In this document: positions 43,035 to 52,391 of the stretch, one piece after another
How positions within the stretch are numbered: position 1 is the stretch's first letter
Layout: every line of letters begins with the position of its first letter
Assembly: GCF_027257955.1 (NCBI RefSeq)
Contig: NZ_JANZNQ010000017.1
Location: 1 to 64,000 of the forward strand
Direction of reading: 5' to 3'
From: Zhongshania aquatica
GTDB taxonomy: Bacteria; Pseudomonadota; Gammaproteobacteria; Pseudomonadales; Spongiibacteraceae
DNA: 64,000 bases
Program-made: the position numbers and the translations under genes
The notes under the pieces: generated by a model
What the model saw: the letters and a program-made list of their open reading frames with translations, nothing else
Database searches by the model: none
What the model was told of the DNA's origin: nothing

Positions 43035-44552
43035 CTATGCGGGACTCACCTCTACTTTATCAACCACGCCACTACCCTCTTCATAGATTTCCATCGTGAC
43101 AGTAAACCCCCACAGGCGGCTAAGATGTTTTAGCACTTCGGTGGCATCGTCTGTTAATGGTCGATCTCTGAGGCGGTTATAACGTAAGGTCAAGGATCGA
43201 TCACCCATGTGCTCATAACGATAGATCTGTATATCTGGGATTAGCACGTCGCGGTTGTACTGTTTCGACAAAAGGCGCCGTACCTCCCGATATCCAGCCT
43301 CATTGTGAATTGCCTCGACCCTTAAGTGATCTTCTTTATGCTGATCCGCTATGGCAAATAAGTGAAACTCGCGGATTAGCTTCGGCGACAAATATTGAGC
43401 GATAAAAGACTCGTCCTTGTAGTTGCGCATGGCAAAGTCCAACACCTCTCGCCAATCTTTATCAACTATGTCTGGAAACCACGCTCGATCCTCATCGTCG
43501 GGCTCCTCACAAATACGACGAATATCCTTCATCATCGCAAAACCCAGCGCATAGGGATTGATGCCCGAATAGGCCGGATGATCAAATCCCGGCTGCATTA
43601 CTACATTGGTGTGTGACTGAAGAATTTCGAACATAAAGCCATCATCGACCAGCCCGCGATCGTACATGGTGTTCAGTAAGGTGTAATGCCAGAAGGTCGC
43701 CCACCCCTCGTTCATCACCTTGGTTAATCCCTGAGGATAAAAATACTGGGCGAGTTTACGGACGATCCTAACAATCTCTCGCTGCCAAGGCTCTAGGGTC
43801 GGTGAATACTTCTCGATGAAGTAGAGTAGGTTTTCCTGAGGCTCTGGCGGAAAGTTGCGCTTCTTCTTTTTGGCGCCCGCCTTGTCTACCGCCTTTTGCG
43901 GTAATGTCCGCCATATATCATCGTACTGTTTCCACGCATGCTCTTCTCGCTCATGCTGGCGATGCAGTTCGTCCTCTGCCGACAGTGGTGACGGCCGGTG
44001 AAAGCGATCTACGCCGTGATCCATCAAAGCATGACAGGCGTCAATCGTTTCCTCTACCCGCTGCTCGCCAAAGCGCTGCTCACAATCAAAAATATACTTG
44101 CGGGCAAACACCATGTAATCGACGATAGCATCAGCACTGGTCCACTGTTTAAAAAGGTAATTGCCTTTGAAAAAGGAGTTGTGCCCATAGCAGGCATGAG
44201 CAATAACCAGCGCCTGCATCGGCATACTATTATCTTCCATTAAATAGGCTATGCAGGGATCAGAGTTTATAACCAACTCGTAGGCTAGGCCTCTCATACC
44301 ACGGCGGTACGCTTCTTCGTTTTGAATAAACTCCTTACCGTAACTCCAATGACTGTAGCTTATTGGCAAGCCCACTGAGGCGTAGGCATCTAGCATTTGC
44401 TCAGAAGCAATGACTTCTATTTGATTCGGATAAGTATCTAATCCGTACTCTTTGGCGATTACCGCGATTTCTTTATCGTAGCGCTGTAACAGCTCGAAAT
44501 CCCAATCGCCACCATGTGACAACACGCTGTTTTTCATTTTAGCAGCCGTCAT
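43035..44552 (-). CDS. spoVR: SpoVR family protein
   Basis: The 505-residue product matches SpoVR/YcgB over its length: DWDFELLQRYDKEI (about 17-30), GHNSFFKGNY, EGWATFWHYT (about 283-292) and LRHxAI-type region near the end. SpoVR was first described in Bacillus spore cortex formation. In Proteobacteria it is always found with YeaH and PrkA and is linked to stationary-phase and nitrogen-starvation responses. Its start overlaps the yeaH stop by four bases, confirming the operon yeaG-yeaH-spoVR. Confidence 0.93.
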   Translation of the reverse strand: MTAAKMKNSVLSHGGDWDFELLQRYDKEIAVIAKEYGLDTYPNQIEVIASEQMLDAYASVGLPISYSHWSYGKEFIQNEEAYRRGMRGLAYELVINSDPCIAYLMEDNSMPMQALVIAHACYGHNSFFKGNYLFKQWTSADAIVDYMVFARKYIFDCEQRFGEQRVEETIDACHALMDHGVDRFHRPSPLSAEDELHRQHEREEHAWKQYDDIWRTLPQKAVDKAGAKKKKRNFPPEPQENLLYFIEKYSPTLEPWQREIVRIVRKLAQYFYPQGLTKVMNEGWATFWHYTLLNTMYDRGLVDDGFMFEILQSHTNVVMQPGFDHPAYSGINPYALGFAMMKDIRRICEEPDDEDRAWFPDIVDKDWREVLDFAMRNYKDESFIAQYLSPKLIREFHLFAIADQHKEDHLRVEAIHNEAGYREVRRLLSKQYNRDVLIPDIQIYRYEHMGDRSLTLRYNRLRDRPLTDDATEVLKHLSRLWGFTVTMEIYEEGSGVVDKVEVSPA

Positions 44553-45772
44553 ACAGACTCCTTCTGAAACAACTCGCGCAAGACCGGATACACATCACTT
44601 CGATCCATTACCGTGCTCATCGCGAAGCTACTTTCGCGTATCTGACTGTAGGCAGCAGCGAGAGGTGTGATTGTCGTGGGGCTATCGGGCACTTCGACAT
44701 AGGCAAAATATTTACACCAAGGCAATATATCCTTGCTTAATCTCATTGCACTGCGCTGAGGATCACTACCAAAGGCATCACCATCAGACACTTGAGCGCC
44801 ATAAATATTCCACGTATTTGGCGGGTAGCGCTCTTGTTGAATCTCTATCATTAAATCCAGCGCAGACATCACTACCGTTCCGCCAGTTTGTGGATCATGA
44901 AAGAAGGCGTGCTCATCGACTTCCTCTGCATTAGAGGTGTGACGAATAAAGACCAGTTCAACCTGCTCGTATTTTCTGCTCAGAAAAAGATACAACAGAG
45001 TATAAAACCGCTTTGCCAAATCCTTTTTGTCTTCAGACATAGACGCCGACACGTCCATTAGGCAAAACATCACCGCCCTACTGATAGGTTTGGGTTCTTT
45101 AACTCTATGGCGAAAACGCAAATCGTACTCATCTAAAAAAGGAATACGCTCAATACGTTTTTCAAGCGCCTCGATTTCTTCAGCAGACCCACCGGACTTG
45201 ATCAACTCTTCAAGTTCTCGCTTAAGCGGAGCCGTCAAAGCGATACGGCGCGCCATCGCATTTTTAACTGAGCGCGGAACAGACAAATTTGCGGGTACGC
45301 CACTTGGCGTATAACCAGCGCGACGATAGGTAAACTGTTGGGAATCACCCAGCACGGTACGCGCCAAGCGAGGGAGTTCGAGGTCATCAAAAAACAGGTT
45401 CATGAACTCTTCTTTAGAAAGAGTAAACATGAAGTTGTCTTGGCCTTCATCGCCCTGACCTTCACCGCCAGAACCACTACCACCACCACCGCCAGACTTC
45501 GGCTTAGCGATCATATCGCCGGTATTAAATTCCTTATTACCAGGGTGCACCATCTCACGATCGCCACCACGTCCAATACGAAACCGCGGCTCAGAAATAT
45601 CCTTAACCGGAATCCCGACCTCGCCACCGCGAGACATATCGGTAATAGACCGGTCCGCCACAATATCTGCGACCGAGCGCCGCAGCTGTGCCTTATACCG
45701 CTTGATGAACCGCTGGCGATTCGTCGCGTTTTTATTGCGATCATTCAGGCGGCGGTCAATAATCATTGACAT
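44549..45772 (-). CDS. yeaH: YeaH/YhbH family protein (DUF444, VWA-like)
   Basis: The 407-residue product begins IIDRRLNDRNKNATNRQRFI and contains ISEPRFRIGRGGDREMVHPG (about 59-78), both diagnostic of YeaH. A Gly/Ser-rich linker (about 93-107) precedes the C-terminal VWA-like domain with a MIDAS-type DVSASMS (about 241-247). It is the partner of the PrkA kinase in stress regulation. Middle gene of the operon: 28 bases after prkA, four-base overlap with spoVR. Confidence 0.93.
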   Translation of the reverse strand: MSMIIDRRLNDRNKNATNRQRFIKRYKAQLRRSVADIVADRSITDMSRGGEVGIPVKDISEPRFRIGRGGDREMVHPGNKEFNTGDMIAKPKSGGGGGSGSGGEGQGDEGQDNFMFTLSKEEFMNLFFDDLELPRLARTVLGDSQQFTYRRAGYTPSGVPANLSVPRSVKNAMARRIALTAPLKRELEELIKSGGSAEEIEALEKRIERIPFLDEYDLRFRHRVKEPKPISRAVMFCLMDVSASMSEDKKDLAKRFYTLLYLFLSRKYEQVELVFIRHTSNAEEVDEHAFFHDPQTGGTVVMSALDLMIEIQQERYPPNTWNIYGAQVSDGDAFGSDPQRSAMRLSKDILPWCKYFAYVEVPDSPTTITPLAAAYSQIRESSFAMSTVMDRSDVYPVLRELFQKESV

Positions 45773-45799
45773 AGTACGCCCCTTATATTGGCCGTATAA

Positions 45800-47722
45800 T
45801 TAACCTGCCTTTCTGACCCGCAGATACCACTCAGACAATAACCGCACCTGTTTAGGTGTATAACCTTTCTCCACCATTCGAGTTACAAAGTTTTCGTGTT
45901 TTTGTTTATCCTCGGCAGAGGCCTTGGCATTGAACGAAATCACTGGCAGCAACTCTTCAGTACTAGAGAACATTTTCTTCTCTATCACTTCACGCAGCTT
46001 TTCGTAACTTGTCCAGCTGGGGTTGCGTCCTTCATTTTGTGCCCGCGCGCGCAACACAAAATTCACAATCTCGTTGCGGAAATCTTTGGGATTAGCAATA
46101 CCAGCTGGCTTCTCAATTTTTTCGAGCTCACCATTAAGCGTGCCGCGATCAAAAATGGCTCCTGTTTCTGGATCGCGATAGTCTTCATCTTGTATCCAGT
46201 AATCTGCAAAAGTGACGTAGCGATCAAAAATATTCTGACCGTACTCTGAGTAAGATTCCAAATAGGACGTTTGGATTTCCTTACCCACATACTCTGCGTA
46301 CCGAACAGCAAGCCAGCCTTTAATAAACTCTAAGTAAATCCGCTGCGTATCCTCTGGTAATTGCTCGCGCAAAATACGTTGCTCAAGCACATACATTAAG
46401 TGCACGGGGTTCGCCGCAATTTCAGAGTTATCGTAGTTAAAGACCGCCGATAAAACCTTAAAGGCGAAGCGCGTTGACATGCCGTTCATGCCTTCATCAA
46501 TGCCGGCATAATCACGATACTCTTGGAAGGACTTAGCCGCTGGATCAGTATCTTTTAACGACTCGCCATCATAGACGCGCATTTTAGAATAAATGCTCGA
46601 ATTCTCTGGCTCTTTCAAACGCGTCAGTACCGAGAATTGCGCCAGCATTTCCATGGTGCCTGGGGCGCAAGGTGCAGCCGCCAGTGAACTGTGACGAAGT
46701 AGCTTTTGGTAAATTTTTACCTCTTCCGACACCTGCAGGCAGTAAGGCACTTTGACGATGTACACCCGGTCTAAAAATGCCTCGTTGTGCTTGTCATTAC
46801 GGAAGCTCTGCCATTCGGATTCATTGGAGTGAGCAAGGATGACACCTTGGAAAGGAATCGCAGAGAAGCCTTCCGTGCCCTTGTAGTTACCCTCTTGCGT
46901 TGCAGTTAGCAAGGGGTGCAACATTTTTATCGGCGCTTTGAACATCTCGACAAACTCAAGTAAGCCTTGGTTTGCCAAACATAGTCCACCGGAGTAGGAG
47001 TAGGCATCAGGATCATCCTGAGCGTAGGCCTCTAACTTGCGGATATCGACTTTACCTACCAATGTCGAAATATCTTGGTTGTTTTCATCGCCAGGCTCGG
47101 TTTTAGTAACAGCGACCTGCTTTAATACAGAGGGCTGAATCCGCACGACACGGAATTTGGTCAAGTCCCCTTCGTATTCTTCTAGGCGCTTAATTGCCCA
47201 CGGAGACGACAAACCAGTGAGATAACGCTGCGGAATACCGTACTCTTCTTCCAACTGTTTGCCATCACGCAATGGATCGAATAAACCCAGCGGAGACTCA
47301 TTAATTGGCGACCCTTTAATGGCGTATATAGGCGCCGCTTCCATCAATTTTTTCAAACGTTCTGCAATCGACGATTTACCACCGCCAACGGGTCCTAGTA
47401 GATAAAGAACCTGTTTACGCTCTTCCAGACCTTGGGCGGCGTGTTTGAAAAACGCGACAATCTGCGCGATGACATCTTCGAGCCCATAGAACTCTTCGAA
47501 TGCAGGATAGCGAGGAATTAATCGGTTGGAAAATATACGGGATAAGCGCGGATCTTTGCGGGTATCGATCAACTCAGGCTCACCAATTGCGGCAAGCATA
47601 CGCTCAGCGGGGGTTGCGTAAGCAAGTGGGTCTTGACGGCAAAGGTCAAGATAGGCCTCTAGGGACATTTCTTCATCACGCCCCTTCAGGTATTGCTCAC
47701 GAACATTCTCAAGTATGCCCAT
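45800..47722 (-). CDS. prkA: PrkA-type serine protein kinase (YeaG)
   Basis: The 640-residue product has the AAA-like N-terminal domain with Walker A GPVGGGKSSIAERL (about 110-123), and a C-terminal PrkA domain with the kinase-like region (about 430-630). MGILENVREQYLKGRDEEMS is the normal N-terminus. YeaG phosphorylates proteins in stationary phase and under nitrogen starvation; it may also act as an AAA+ protease. First gene of the operon. The upstream 380 bases are AT-rich. Confidence 0.94.
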   Translation of the reverse strand: MGILENVREQYLKGRDEEMSLEAYLDLCRQDPLAYATPAERMLAAIGEPELIDTRKDPRLSRIFSNRLIPRYPAFEEFYGLEDVIAQIVAFFKHAAQGLEERKQVLYLLGPVGGGKSSIAERLKKLMEAAPIYAIKGSPINESPLGLFDPLRDGKQLEEEYGIPQRYLTGLSSPWAIKRLEEYEGDLTKFRVVRIQPSVLKQVAVTKTEPGDENNQDISTLVGKVDIRKLEAYAQDDPDAYSYSGGLCLANQGLLEFVEMFKAPIKMLHPLLTATQEGNYKGTEGFSAIPFQGVILAHSNESEWQSFRNDKHNEAFLDRVYIVKVPYCLQVSEEVKIYQKLLRHSSLAAAPCAPGTMEMLAQFSVLTRLKEPENSSIYSKMRVYDGESLKDTDPAAKSFQEYRDYAGIDEGMNGMSTRFAFKVLSAVFNYDNSEIAANPVHLMYVLEQRILREQLPEDTQRIYLEFIKGWLAVRYAEYVGKEIQTSYLESYSEYGQNIFDRYVTFADYWIQDEDYRDPETGAIFDRGTLNGELEKIEKPAGIANPKDFRNEIVNFVLRARAQNEGRNPSWTSYEKLREVIEKKMFSSTEELLPVISFNAKASAEDKQKHENFVTRMVEKGYTPKQVRLLSEWYLRVRKAG

Positions 47723-48105
47723 CTTTGCAATCTCCTTCTGTGCTGAACTTTGACGCTTAAATTTACCTATTTAATAGCTAAATCAGAACGCCTTAAAAGT
47801 GTGCAAGCATCTTTACTGTACTCTGATACGCAACTGCCATCCAGTTGGTTTATCAATAATTTAGATAAAATTATTAAATAAAAAATTACGATATCTAAAA
47901 TAAGAACTGTGTCGCACCACAGTCAAAATAATCATGCGGATAGCAATAATTCTCTATCTTGGATACTACCTATTAGACCGCACGATATGCGTACAACGGC
48001 CAGTTTTTTACATTGTGCGATTAATTGCCTTAGCCTACGCACTATCACCATAACCCCTAAGCGGTTAAGGCGTAAATTGGTTGTAACCGAAAGCGTCAAC
48101 GCTTA
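47723..48105. other. AT-rich promoter region of prkA
   Basis: No credible gene; the only open frame (near 47909-48121, plus) lacks coding character. A long A/T run at 47860-47900 suggests promoter or UP-element sequence for prkA on the minus strand. The right part is the 3' flank of the SDR gene. Confidence 0.4.
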
Positions 48106-48810
48106 TCAGTGCTCTATTTGACCTAAGTTGGCGTGAAGCACACTGCCATTGATCACAGGGTTTCGCGCGCAAAACAAAATCGTCTCTACTATCTCAACAG
48201 GATCGATTAATCGCCCAAAACTCACCATGCCGGTAATCGCTGCCATCACCGAGGGATCGTCGCCGATATTGCCGCGCAACATAGCGGTATCCGTAAAACC
48301 CGGGCAGACACACGCGGTATGAATACCACGGCCCACCAAATCTTGGGTAGTCGCACGCATCAAGCCAATAACACCGTGCTTGCTCGCAATGTACGACGCA
48401 CAGCCCGCGACGGCCTTTTCACTTAGCGTAGACCCCATATACAAAATTGCCGAGCCCGCCTTCATAAACGGTATTAACAGCGCATTCAATTGCTGTGGCG
48501 CCACAAGATTGACCTGCAGTACATTGGCGAAGTTATCCGCTGACAAATTCTTTACCGTATCACCGTCATGACGAGCCGCATTATGAAGCAACACCACCTC
48601 ATCAGCGCCTGCGGCAATCTCTTCTAATTGGACGATGCAATTATCCAGCCAATCCCGGTTTTGCATATCAGCACTTATGTGCACGGCCCCCGCCAACTCT
48701 AATGGTCGACGCGACAAATTTACAACTCGGTACCCTTCACTTAGAAAGCGTTTTGCCGTCGCAAAGCCAATTCCTTGGCTGCCGCCACTCACTATCAACA
48801 CCTTATTCAT
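48106..48810 (-). CDS. Short-chain dehydrogenase/reductase
   Basis: The 234-residue product is a classical SDR: SGGSQGIGFATA (about 8-19), HNAA (about 76-79), catalytic Ser in MGSTLS (about 125-130) and YIASK (about 139-143). The PTPS-like gene lies 142 bases upstream on the same strand. An SDR beside a pterin synthase suggests a pteridine reductase role (FolM or sepiapterin-reductase-like), though the TGxxxRxG motif of FolM is not present. A generic ketoreductase is the alternative. Confidence 0.8.
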   Translation of the reverse strand: MNKVLIVSGGSQGIGFATAKRFLSEGYRVVNLSRRPLELAGAVHISADMQNRDWLDNCIVQLEEIAAGADEVVLLHNAARHDGDTVKNLSADNFANVLQVNLVAPQQLNALLIPFMKAGSAILYMGSTLSEKAVAGCASYIASKHGVIGLMRATTQDLVGRGIHTACVCPGFTDTAMLRGNIGDDPSVMAAITGMVSFGRLIDPVEIVETILFCARNPVINGSVLHANLGQIEH

Positions 48811-48952
48811 TCAAATGACTCTTTATTACAATTAATGTCGCCAAATTTGCTGAAGATCACTCCAACTATTCCGACAGCAATGAATTACACAACGTTGACC
48901 GCCAGAAAAGTGGTTTTTCGGCGAGCAACTCACATTTAGCAGTACAGTGCCG

Positions 48953-49450
48953 CTAATCCCGAGTCCAGCTAGCTGAACCCCACTGCCCAGGCCCGGAGGA
49001 CACCTTCATAACTAACTCCCGAATTTCATTCCCTTCTATAAAGGGTGCATCGGTTAACAACAGCTCCAACAAATAACGGGCAAATTCCTCTACCGTGGTA
49101 TTACGTACCGGTAATACGAGGGTATCTGACTTTAAAAAGGGAATTTCTTCGCCGTTAAACTCAGCAACATAAACATTTCCACGCTCCACTATCCGCATAT
49201 AAGGCGAGTCAGCAGGCAGCAGGGTATACTCATCTAGAGTTGCACAAAGCTTACGTAAGCGGCTCTTAATTTCGACATAACTGAAGCACATGCCGTTATC
49301 ACCCACATCAGCAGTGAGTAAGAGACTGACTTTAAAGTTGTGGCCGTGTAAACGCTCACGATCGGTGGCAGAAAAAATGGTGAAGTGAGCACCAGAAAAT
49401 TTCAGGTCTTCTTTGCAAATTTCTATACTGGTGTAGGCTTTGACAGGCAT
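48953..49450 (-). CDS. 6-pyruvoyl-tetrahydropterin synthase family protein (PTPS-III-like)
   Basis: The 165-residue product has Zn-ligand histidines in FSGAHFT (about 18-24) and LHGHNFKV (about 34-41), and NTTVEEFARYL (about 117-127) near the active site. The catalytic Cys normally before the HGH motif is absent; instead Glu precedes (E-R-L-H-G-H, about 32-37). That is the PTPS-III pattern, reported to convert dihydroneopterin triphosphate to 6-hydroxymethyl-dihydropterin and so bypass FolB. QueD activity is therefore less likely. It is between the SDR and shikimate-kinase-like genes. Confidence 0.8.
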   Translation of the reverse strand: MPVKAYTSIEICKEDLKFSGAHFTIFSATDRERLHGHNFKVSLLLTADVGDNGMCFSYVEIKSRLRKLCATLDEYTLLPADSPYMRIVERGNVYVAEFNGEEIPFLKSDTLVLPVRNTTVEEFARYLLELLLTDAPFIEGNEIRELVMKVSSGPGQWGSASWTRD

Positions 49451-49552
49451 TACACTCGCGTTCCTTATTTTTTTGCGACTCGTTATTGAGTATCAGCTCG
49501 CCTCTGGCAAGCGCAGATTTTGACACTATAGCTTACCTCAGTGCCGAAAAGC

Positions 49553-50080
49553 TTACACCCCCGCTGGGTAGTCGGCCAAAGCGGAAACCACCGCGGCCAA
49601 AAGCTGAGCTTCATCCAACTGGCTGCCATCAACTCTAATATCTGCATATCGAAGATACAGCGGTCGACGCTCTGTATAAACACCACTCAAATCCTGCCCC
49701 GGAGGCCCCGCAATACCGCGCTGAGCAAAGTTCTTCACCCGTTCAACTATCTCTGTCAGGGGAATATCGATAAAGACACTAGGACCATATTTTCGCAGCG
49801 AGTTCATCGCAGCCTCGCTGTAAACCGCGCTCCCGCCCGTGGCCACAACTTTATTAGAAAAGTCACTCGTCTGCAGCACGTCGGCTTCAATCGCCCGCAA
49901 GCGCAGATAACCATACCTGTCTAACAACGCTTGCAGAGTCTGCCCCTCACGCTCCTCGATTAAGCGATCGGTATCCACAAACTCTACGCCACGCTGCAAT
50001 GCCAGAGTACGCCCTATTGTCGACTTCCCCGCACCGGGCATACCGATGAGTACTACGCTAAACGACATGACTTTAGACAT
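49553..50080 (-). CDS. Shikimate kinase-like protein
   Basis: The 175-residue P-loop kinase has Walker A GMPGAGKST (about 13-21), DTD (about 36-38), ATGGSAVY (about 80-87) where shikimate kinases read GGG, and ERRPLYLRYAD (about 136-146). The segment before the adenine-lid Arg is longer (GIAGPPGQDLSGVY). It is not next to aroB, as aroK normally is, so it is probably a paralogue with altered substrate. The ATG at 50080 is chosen; an ORF to 50263 is not supported. It follows the mmsB terminator region and precedes the PTPS gene. Confidence 0.72.
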   Translation of the reverse strand: MSKVMSFSVVLIGMPGAGKSTIGRTLALQRGVEFVDTDRLIEEREGQTLQALLDRYGYLRLRAIEADVLQTSDFSNKVVATGGSAVYSEAAMNSLRKYGPSVFIDIPLTEIVERVKNFAQRGIAGPPGQDLSGVYTERRPLYLRYADIRVDGSQLDEAQLLAAVVSALADYPAGV

Positions 50081-50163
50081 AGATAGCAATAACGCCTCTG
50101 ACTTACCAAACCAAGGGTCACAGTGCCATAAAAACACCACAACAAAAATACTGAATGACATAC

Positions 50164-50198
50164 AAAAAAAGACGGTACCCACCGAAGCAGGCACCGTC
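50164..50198 (-). terminator. Rho-independent terminator after the valine cluster
   Basis: On the minus strand, GACGGTGCC / GGTACCGTC (one mismatch) forms a stem followed by seven T residues, about 70 bases after the mmsB stop. Confidence 0.8.
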
Positions 50199-50230
50199 AA
50201 AAGAATGACAGGAAGAGAAATAAATCTAGT

Positions 50231-50263
50231 GTGGCTGCGAGGGCTCGATGCGCTCGCAGCCAC
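50231..50263. repeat. Perfect 11-bp hairpin immediately after mmsB
   Basis: GTGGCTGCGAG and CTCGCAGCCAC form a perfect stem with an 11-base loop, seven bases after the mmsB stop codon. It lies in the 3' untranslated part before the terminator and may stabilise the mRNA. Confidence 0.6.
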
Positions 50264-50269
50264 TAAGGG

Positions 50270-51154
50270 TTAAGACTGGAACATTTCTAAAATTGAAGAG
50301 AAGTCGCGCTGCGCATTCCCTTTAGAAGAGAACGAGGCGTATAGGCTACGCGCCAAGGCACCCATTGGCACCGAGCTTTGCGTCACCAAACTATTCTCCA
50401 TCGCCAAGCCAAGGTCTTTAAGCATCAACTGAACCATAAAACCCGGTTGATAATCATTTGATGCAGGGGCTGTTGGCATAACATCTGGGTAGGGATTATA
50501 GTTTTCCAGCGACCAGTTTTTGCCTGAACTATTCAACATAATCTCTGACAGTACTTTAGGATCTAGGCCGTTATTCGCACCTAACTGCAGAGCTTCTGCA
50601 GTACCAACCATATGCACCGCTAACAACATATTATTGCAAATCTTAGCAATCTGTCCTGCGCCGTGGTCGCCGGCATGGAAGATATTCTTACCCATGCCTT
50701 CCAAAACCAATTTACCCCGAGCGAAACCCTCAGCACTGCCGCCGCACATAAATGCCAGGGTACCGGCTTGCGCTGCTTTCACGCCACCAGAAACCGGTGC
50801 ATCAATCATTTGCAGTCCGCGCGCTGCGGCAGCCTCACCGACACGACGTGCAGTGTCTGCATCAATCGTACTGCAATCCATAAACAAGGTACCGTCTGCA
50901 GCCTTAGCCACCAAACCTTCTTCACCAAGATACAAGCCAGCCACATGTTTACCCGCAGGCAGCATGGTAATAACCGTATCGGCTCCAGCCAAGGCCTCAA
51001 GCGCCGTCGCGGCCTTTGATGCGCCCTGCGCCACCACGGCATCCATAGCGGCCGTTACCAAATCAAACACTGTCACTTGGTGACCGGCTTTGACCAAATT
51101 GGCGGCCATTGGCCCACCCATATTACCCAAACCGATAAACGCTACCTTAGCCAT
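50270..51154 (-). CDS. mmsB: 3-Hydroxyisobutyrate dehydrogenase
   Basis: The 294-residue enzyme oxidises 3-hydroxyisobutyrate to methylmalonate semialdehyde with NAD. It starts MAKVAFIGLGNMGGPMAANL (Rossmann motif), has DAPVSGGVKAA (about 118-128, substrate-binding), and GAGQIAKICNNM with the catalytic Lys (about 167-178). The ATG at 51154 follows GGTGGG. It is the last catabolic gene of the valine operon, 115 bases after the CoA hydrolase. Confidence 0.93.
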   Translation of the reverse strand: MAKVAFIGLGNMGGPMAANLVKAGHQVTVFDLVTAAMDAVVAQGASKAATALEALAGADTVITMLPAGKHVAGLYLGEEGLVAKAADGTLFMDCSTIDADTARRVGEAAAARGLQMIDAPVSGGVKAAQAGTLAFMCGGSAEGFARGKLVLEGMGKNIFHAGDHGAGQIAKICNNMLLAVHMVGTAEALQLGANNGLDPKVLSEIMLNSSGKNWSLENYNPYPDVMPTAPASNDYQPGFMVQLMLKDLGLAMENSLVTQSSVPMGALARSLYASFSSKGNAQRDFSSILEMFQS

Positions 51155-51269
51155 AATACCCACCTGTTTGTTAAACCTAAGATGCTCAAATGAACACCCT
51201 TTATTATTTAAAAAATGAGACAGCCAAAACCGCCTCAAAACCTTCTACAGACAATGACCACGCAAGATT

Positions 51270-52391
51270 TTAGAGATCACCCAGTGGATTCACTGCCCAC
51301 GGTGCAGTGAAATGCTGATCAATCAGATCTTGTGGCACATCAGCCGGTGACGCATGTTGCCAAGCTGGATTCTTGTCTTTATCAATTAACAAGGCTCGAA
51401 CTCCCTCAGCAAATTCTGGCCGACGAATAATCGCAGTAGATAGCAATACCTCAGCTTGAAATGCCGCTTTTAAACTTATGCCCCTGCAACGGCGAATCTG
51501 CTCAGCAATTAAGCGTGCGCTTAAAGGCGAACCCGACGCCAAAGTCGCAGCCGCTTTTTGTATCCAAGGGTTGTCAGATTGCGCAGCAATAATAGTGTTA
51601 ATGACCGTAAGGTCGTCATCCGCTGAACACAGCTCTGCAATTTCAGAGGCAGCCGCTTCAACATTGCCGGCGGGCAGTGCCGTCTTGGAACGAGCAGTAA
51701 ACGTCGCCATTAAATCAAAGACACGCTCTTGGTTTTCCGCCACGCCCGTTGACCAAACTGTTTCCGTTAGTGCATTGAGCACCTCACCCGCGTATTCATG
51801 TTCAACAAAGCCTTCAGCCAGCCCCAAATACAAGGCATCAGCCGCATTAAACGATGCACCCGTTAAGGCCAAGAACAATCCCGTGTGACCAGGCATTCGG
51901 TTCAAAAAGTAGCTGCCGCCAACATCCGGGTATAAACCAATGGTGACCTCCGGCATAGCCAGACGAGTCTTTTCGGTGACAACGCGATAGCTACCCGCTG
52001 CAAACACACCCATACCACCACCCATAACAATACCGTGCCCCCATACAATGACCGGTTTGTCGAATTGGTGCAGCAAATAGTCAACGCGATACTCCTGCTC
52101 AAAAAACGCTTCTGCGTACTCACAGGGACCGCCGGGCTGCTCAACAGATGACCTATATAAAGCCTGAACATCACCACCAGCACACAAAGCCTTTTGACCT
52201 GAGCCGTGAATAAAGACACAGGCAATGTCACTGCGCTCGCGCCATTCGCGAAGCTTAACCAACATCAACTGGACCATGTTCAAGGTCAGTGAGTTCAGCG
52301 TTTTTTCTACATTCAGTGTAATAACACCGACCGAGGGCCCGCTGGCAGAACGTCGCTCTTCAAATAAAACTTCTTCTATATGACCAGTCAT
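51270..52391 (-). CDS. 3-Hydroxyisobutyryl-CoA hydrolase (crotonase family)
   Basis: The 373-residue product is a crotonase of the HIBCH type: GSGQKALCAGGDVQALY (about 43-59), GGGMGVFAAGS (about 100-110), the catalytic Glu in AMPEVTIGLYPDVGG (about 120-134) with the conserved Asp. It releases 3-hydroxyisobutyrate from its CoA ester. The start at 52391 overlaps the upstream stop (TAATG), so the genes are translationally coupled. Confidence 0.9.
   Translation of the reverse strand: MTGHIEEVLFEERRSASGPSVGVITLNVEKTLNSLTLNMVQLMLVKLREWRERSDIACVFIHGSGQKALCAGGDVQALYRSSVEQPGGPCEYAEAFFEQEYRVDYLLHQFDKPVIVWGHGIVMGGGMGVFAAGSYRVVTEKTRLAMPEVTIGLYPDVGGSYFLNRMPGHTGLFLALTGASFNAADALYLGLAEGFVEHEYAGEVLNALTETVWSTGVAENQERVFDLMATFTARSKTALPAGNVEAAASEIAELCSADDDLTVINTIIAAQSDNPWIQKAAATLASGSPLSARLIAEQIRRCRGISLKAAFQAEVLLSTAIIRRPEFAEGVRALLIDKDKNPAWQHASPADVPQDLIDQHFTAPWAVNPLGDL

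Noticed and set aside
49553-50263. 236-residue form of the shikimate-kinase-like protein
   Set aside because: The extra N-terminal 61 residues are translated from the region of the mmsB terminator and have no similarity; a start at 50080 gives the normal kinase length.
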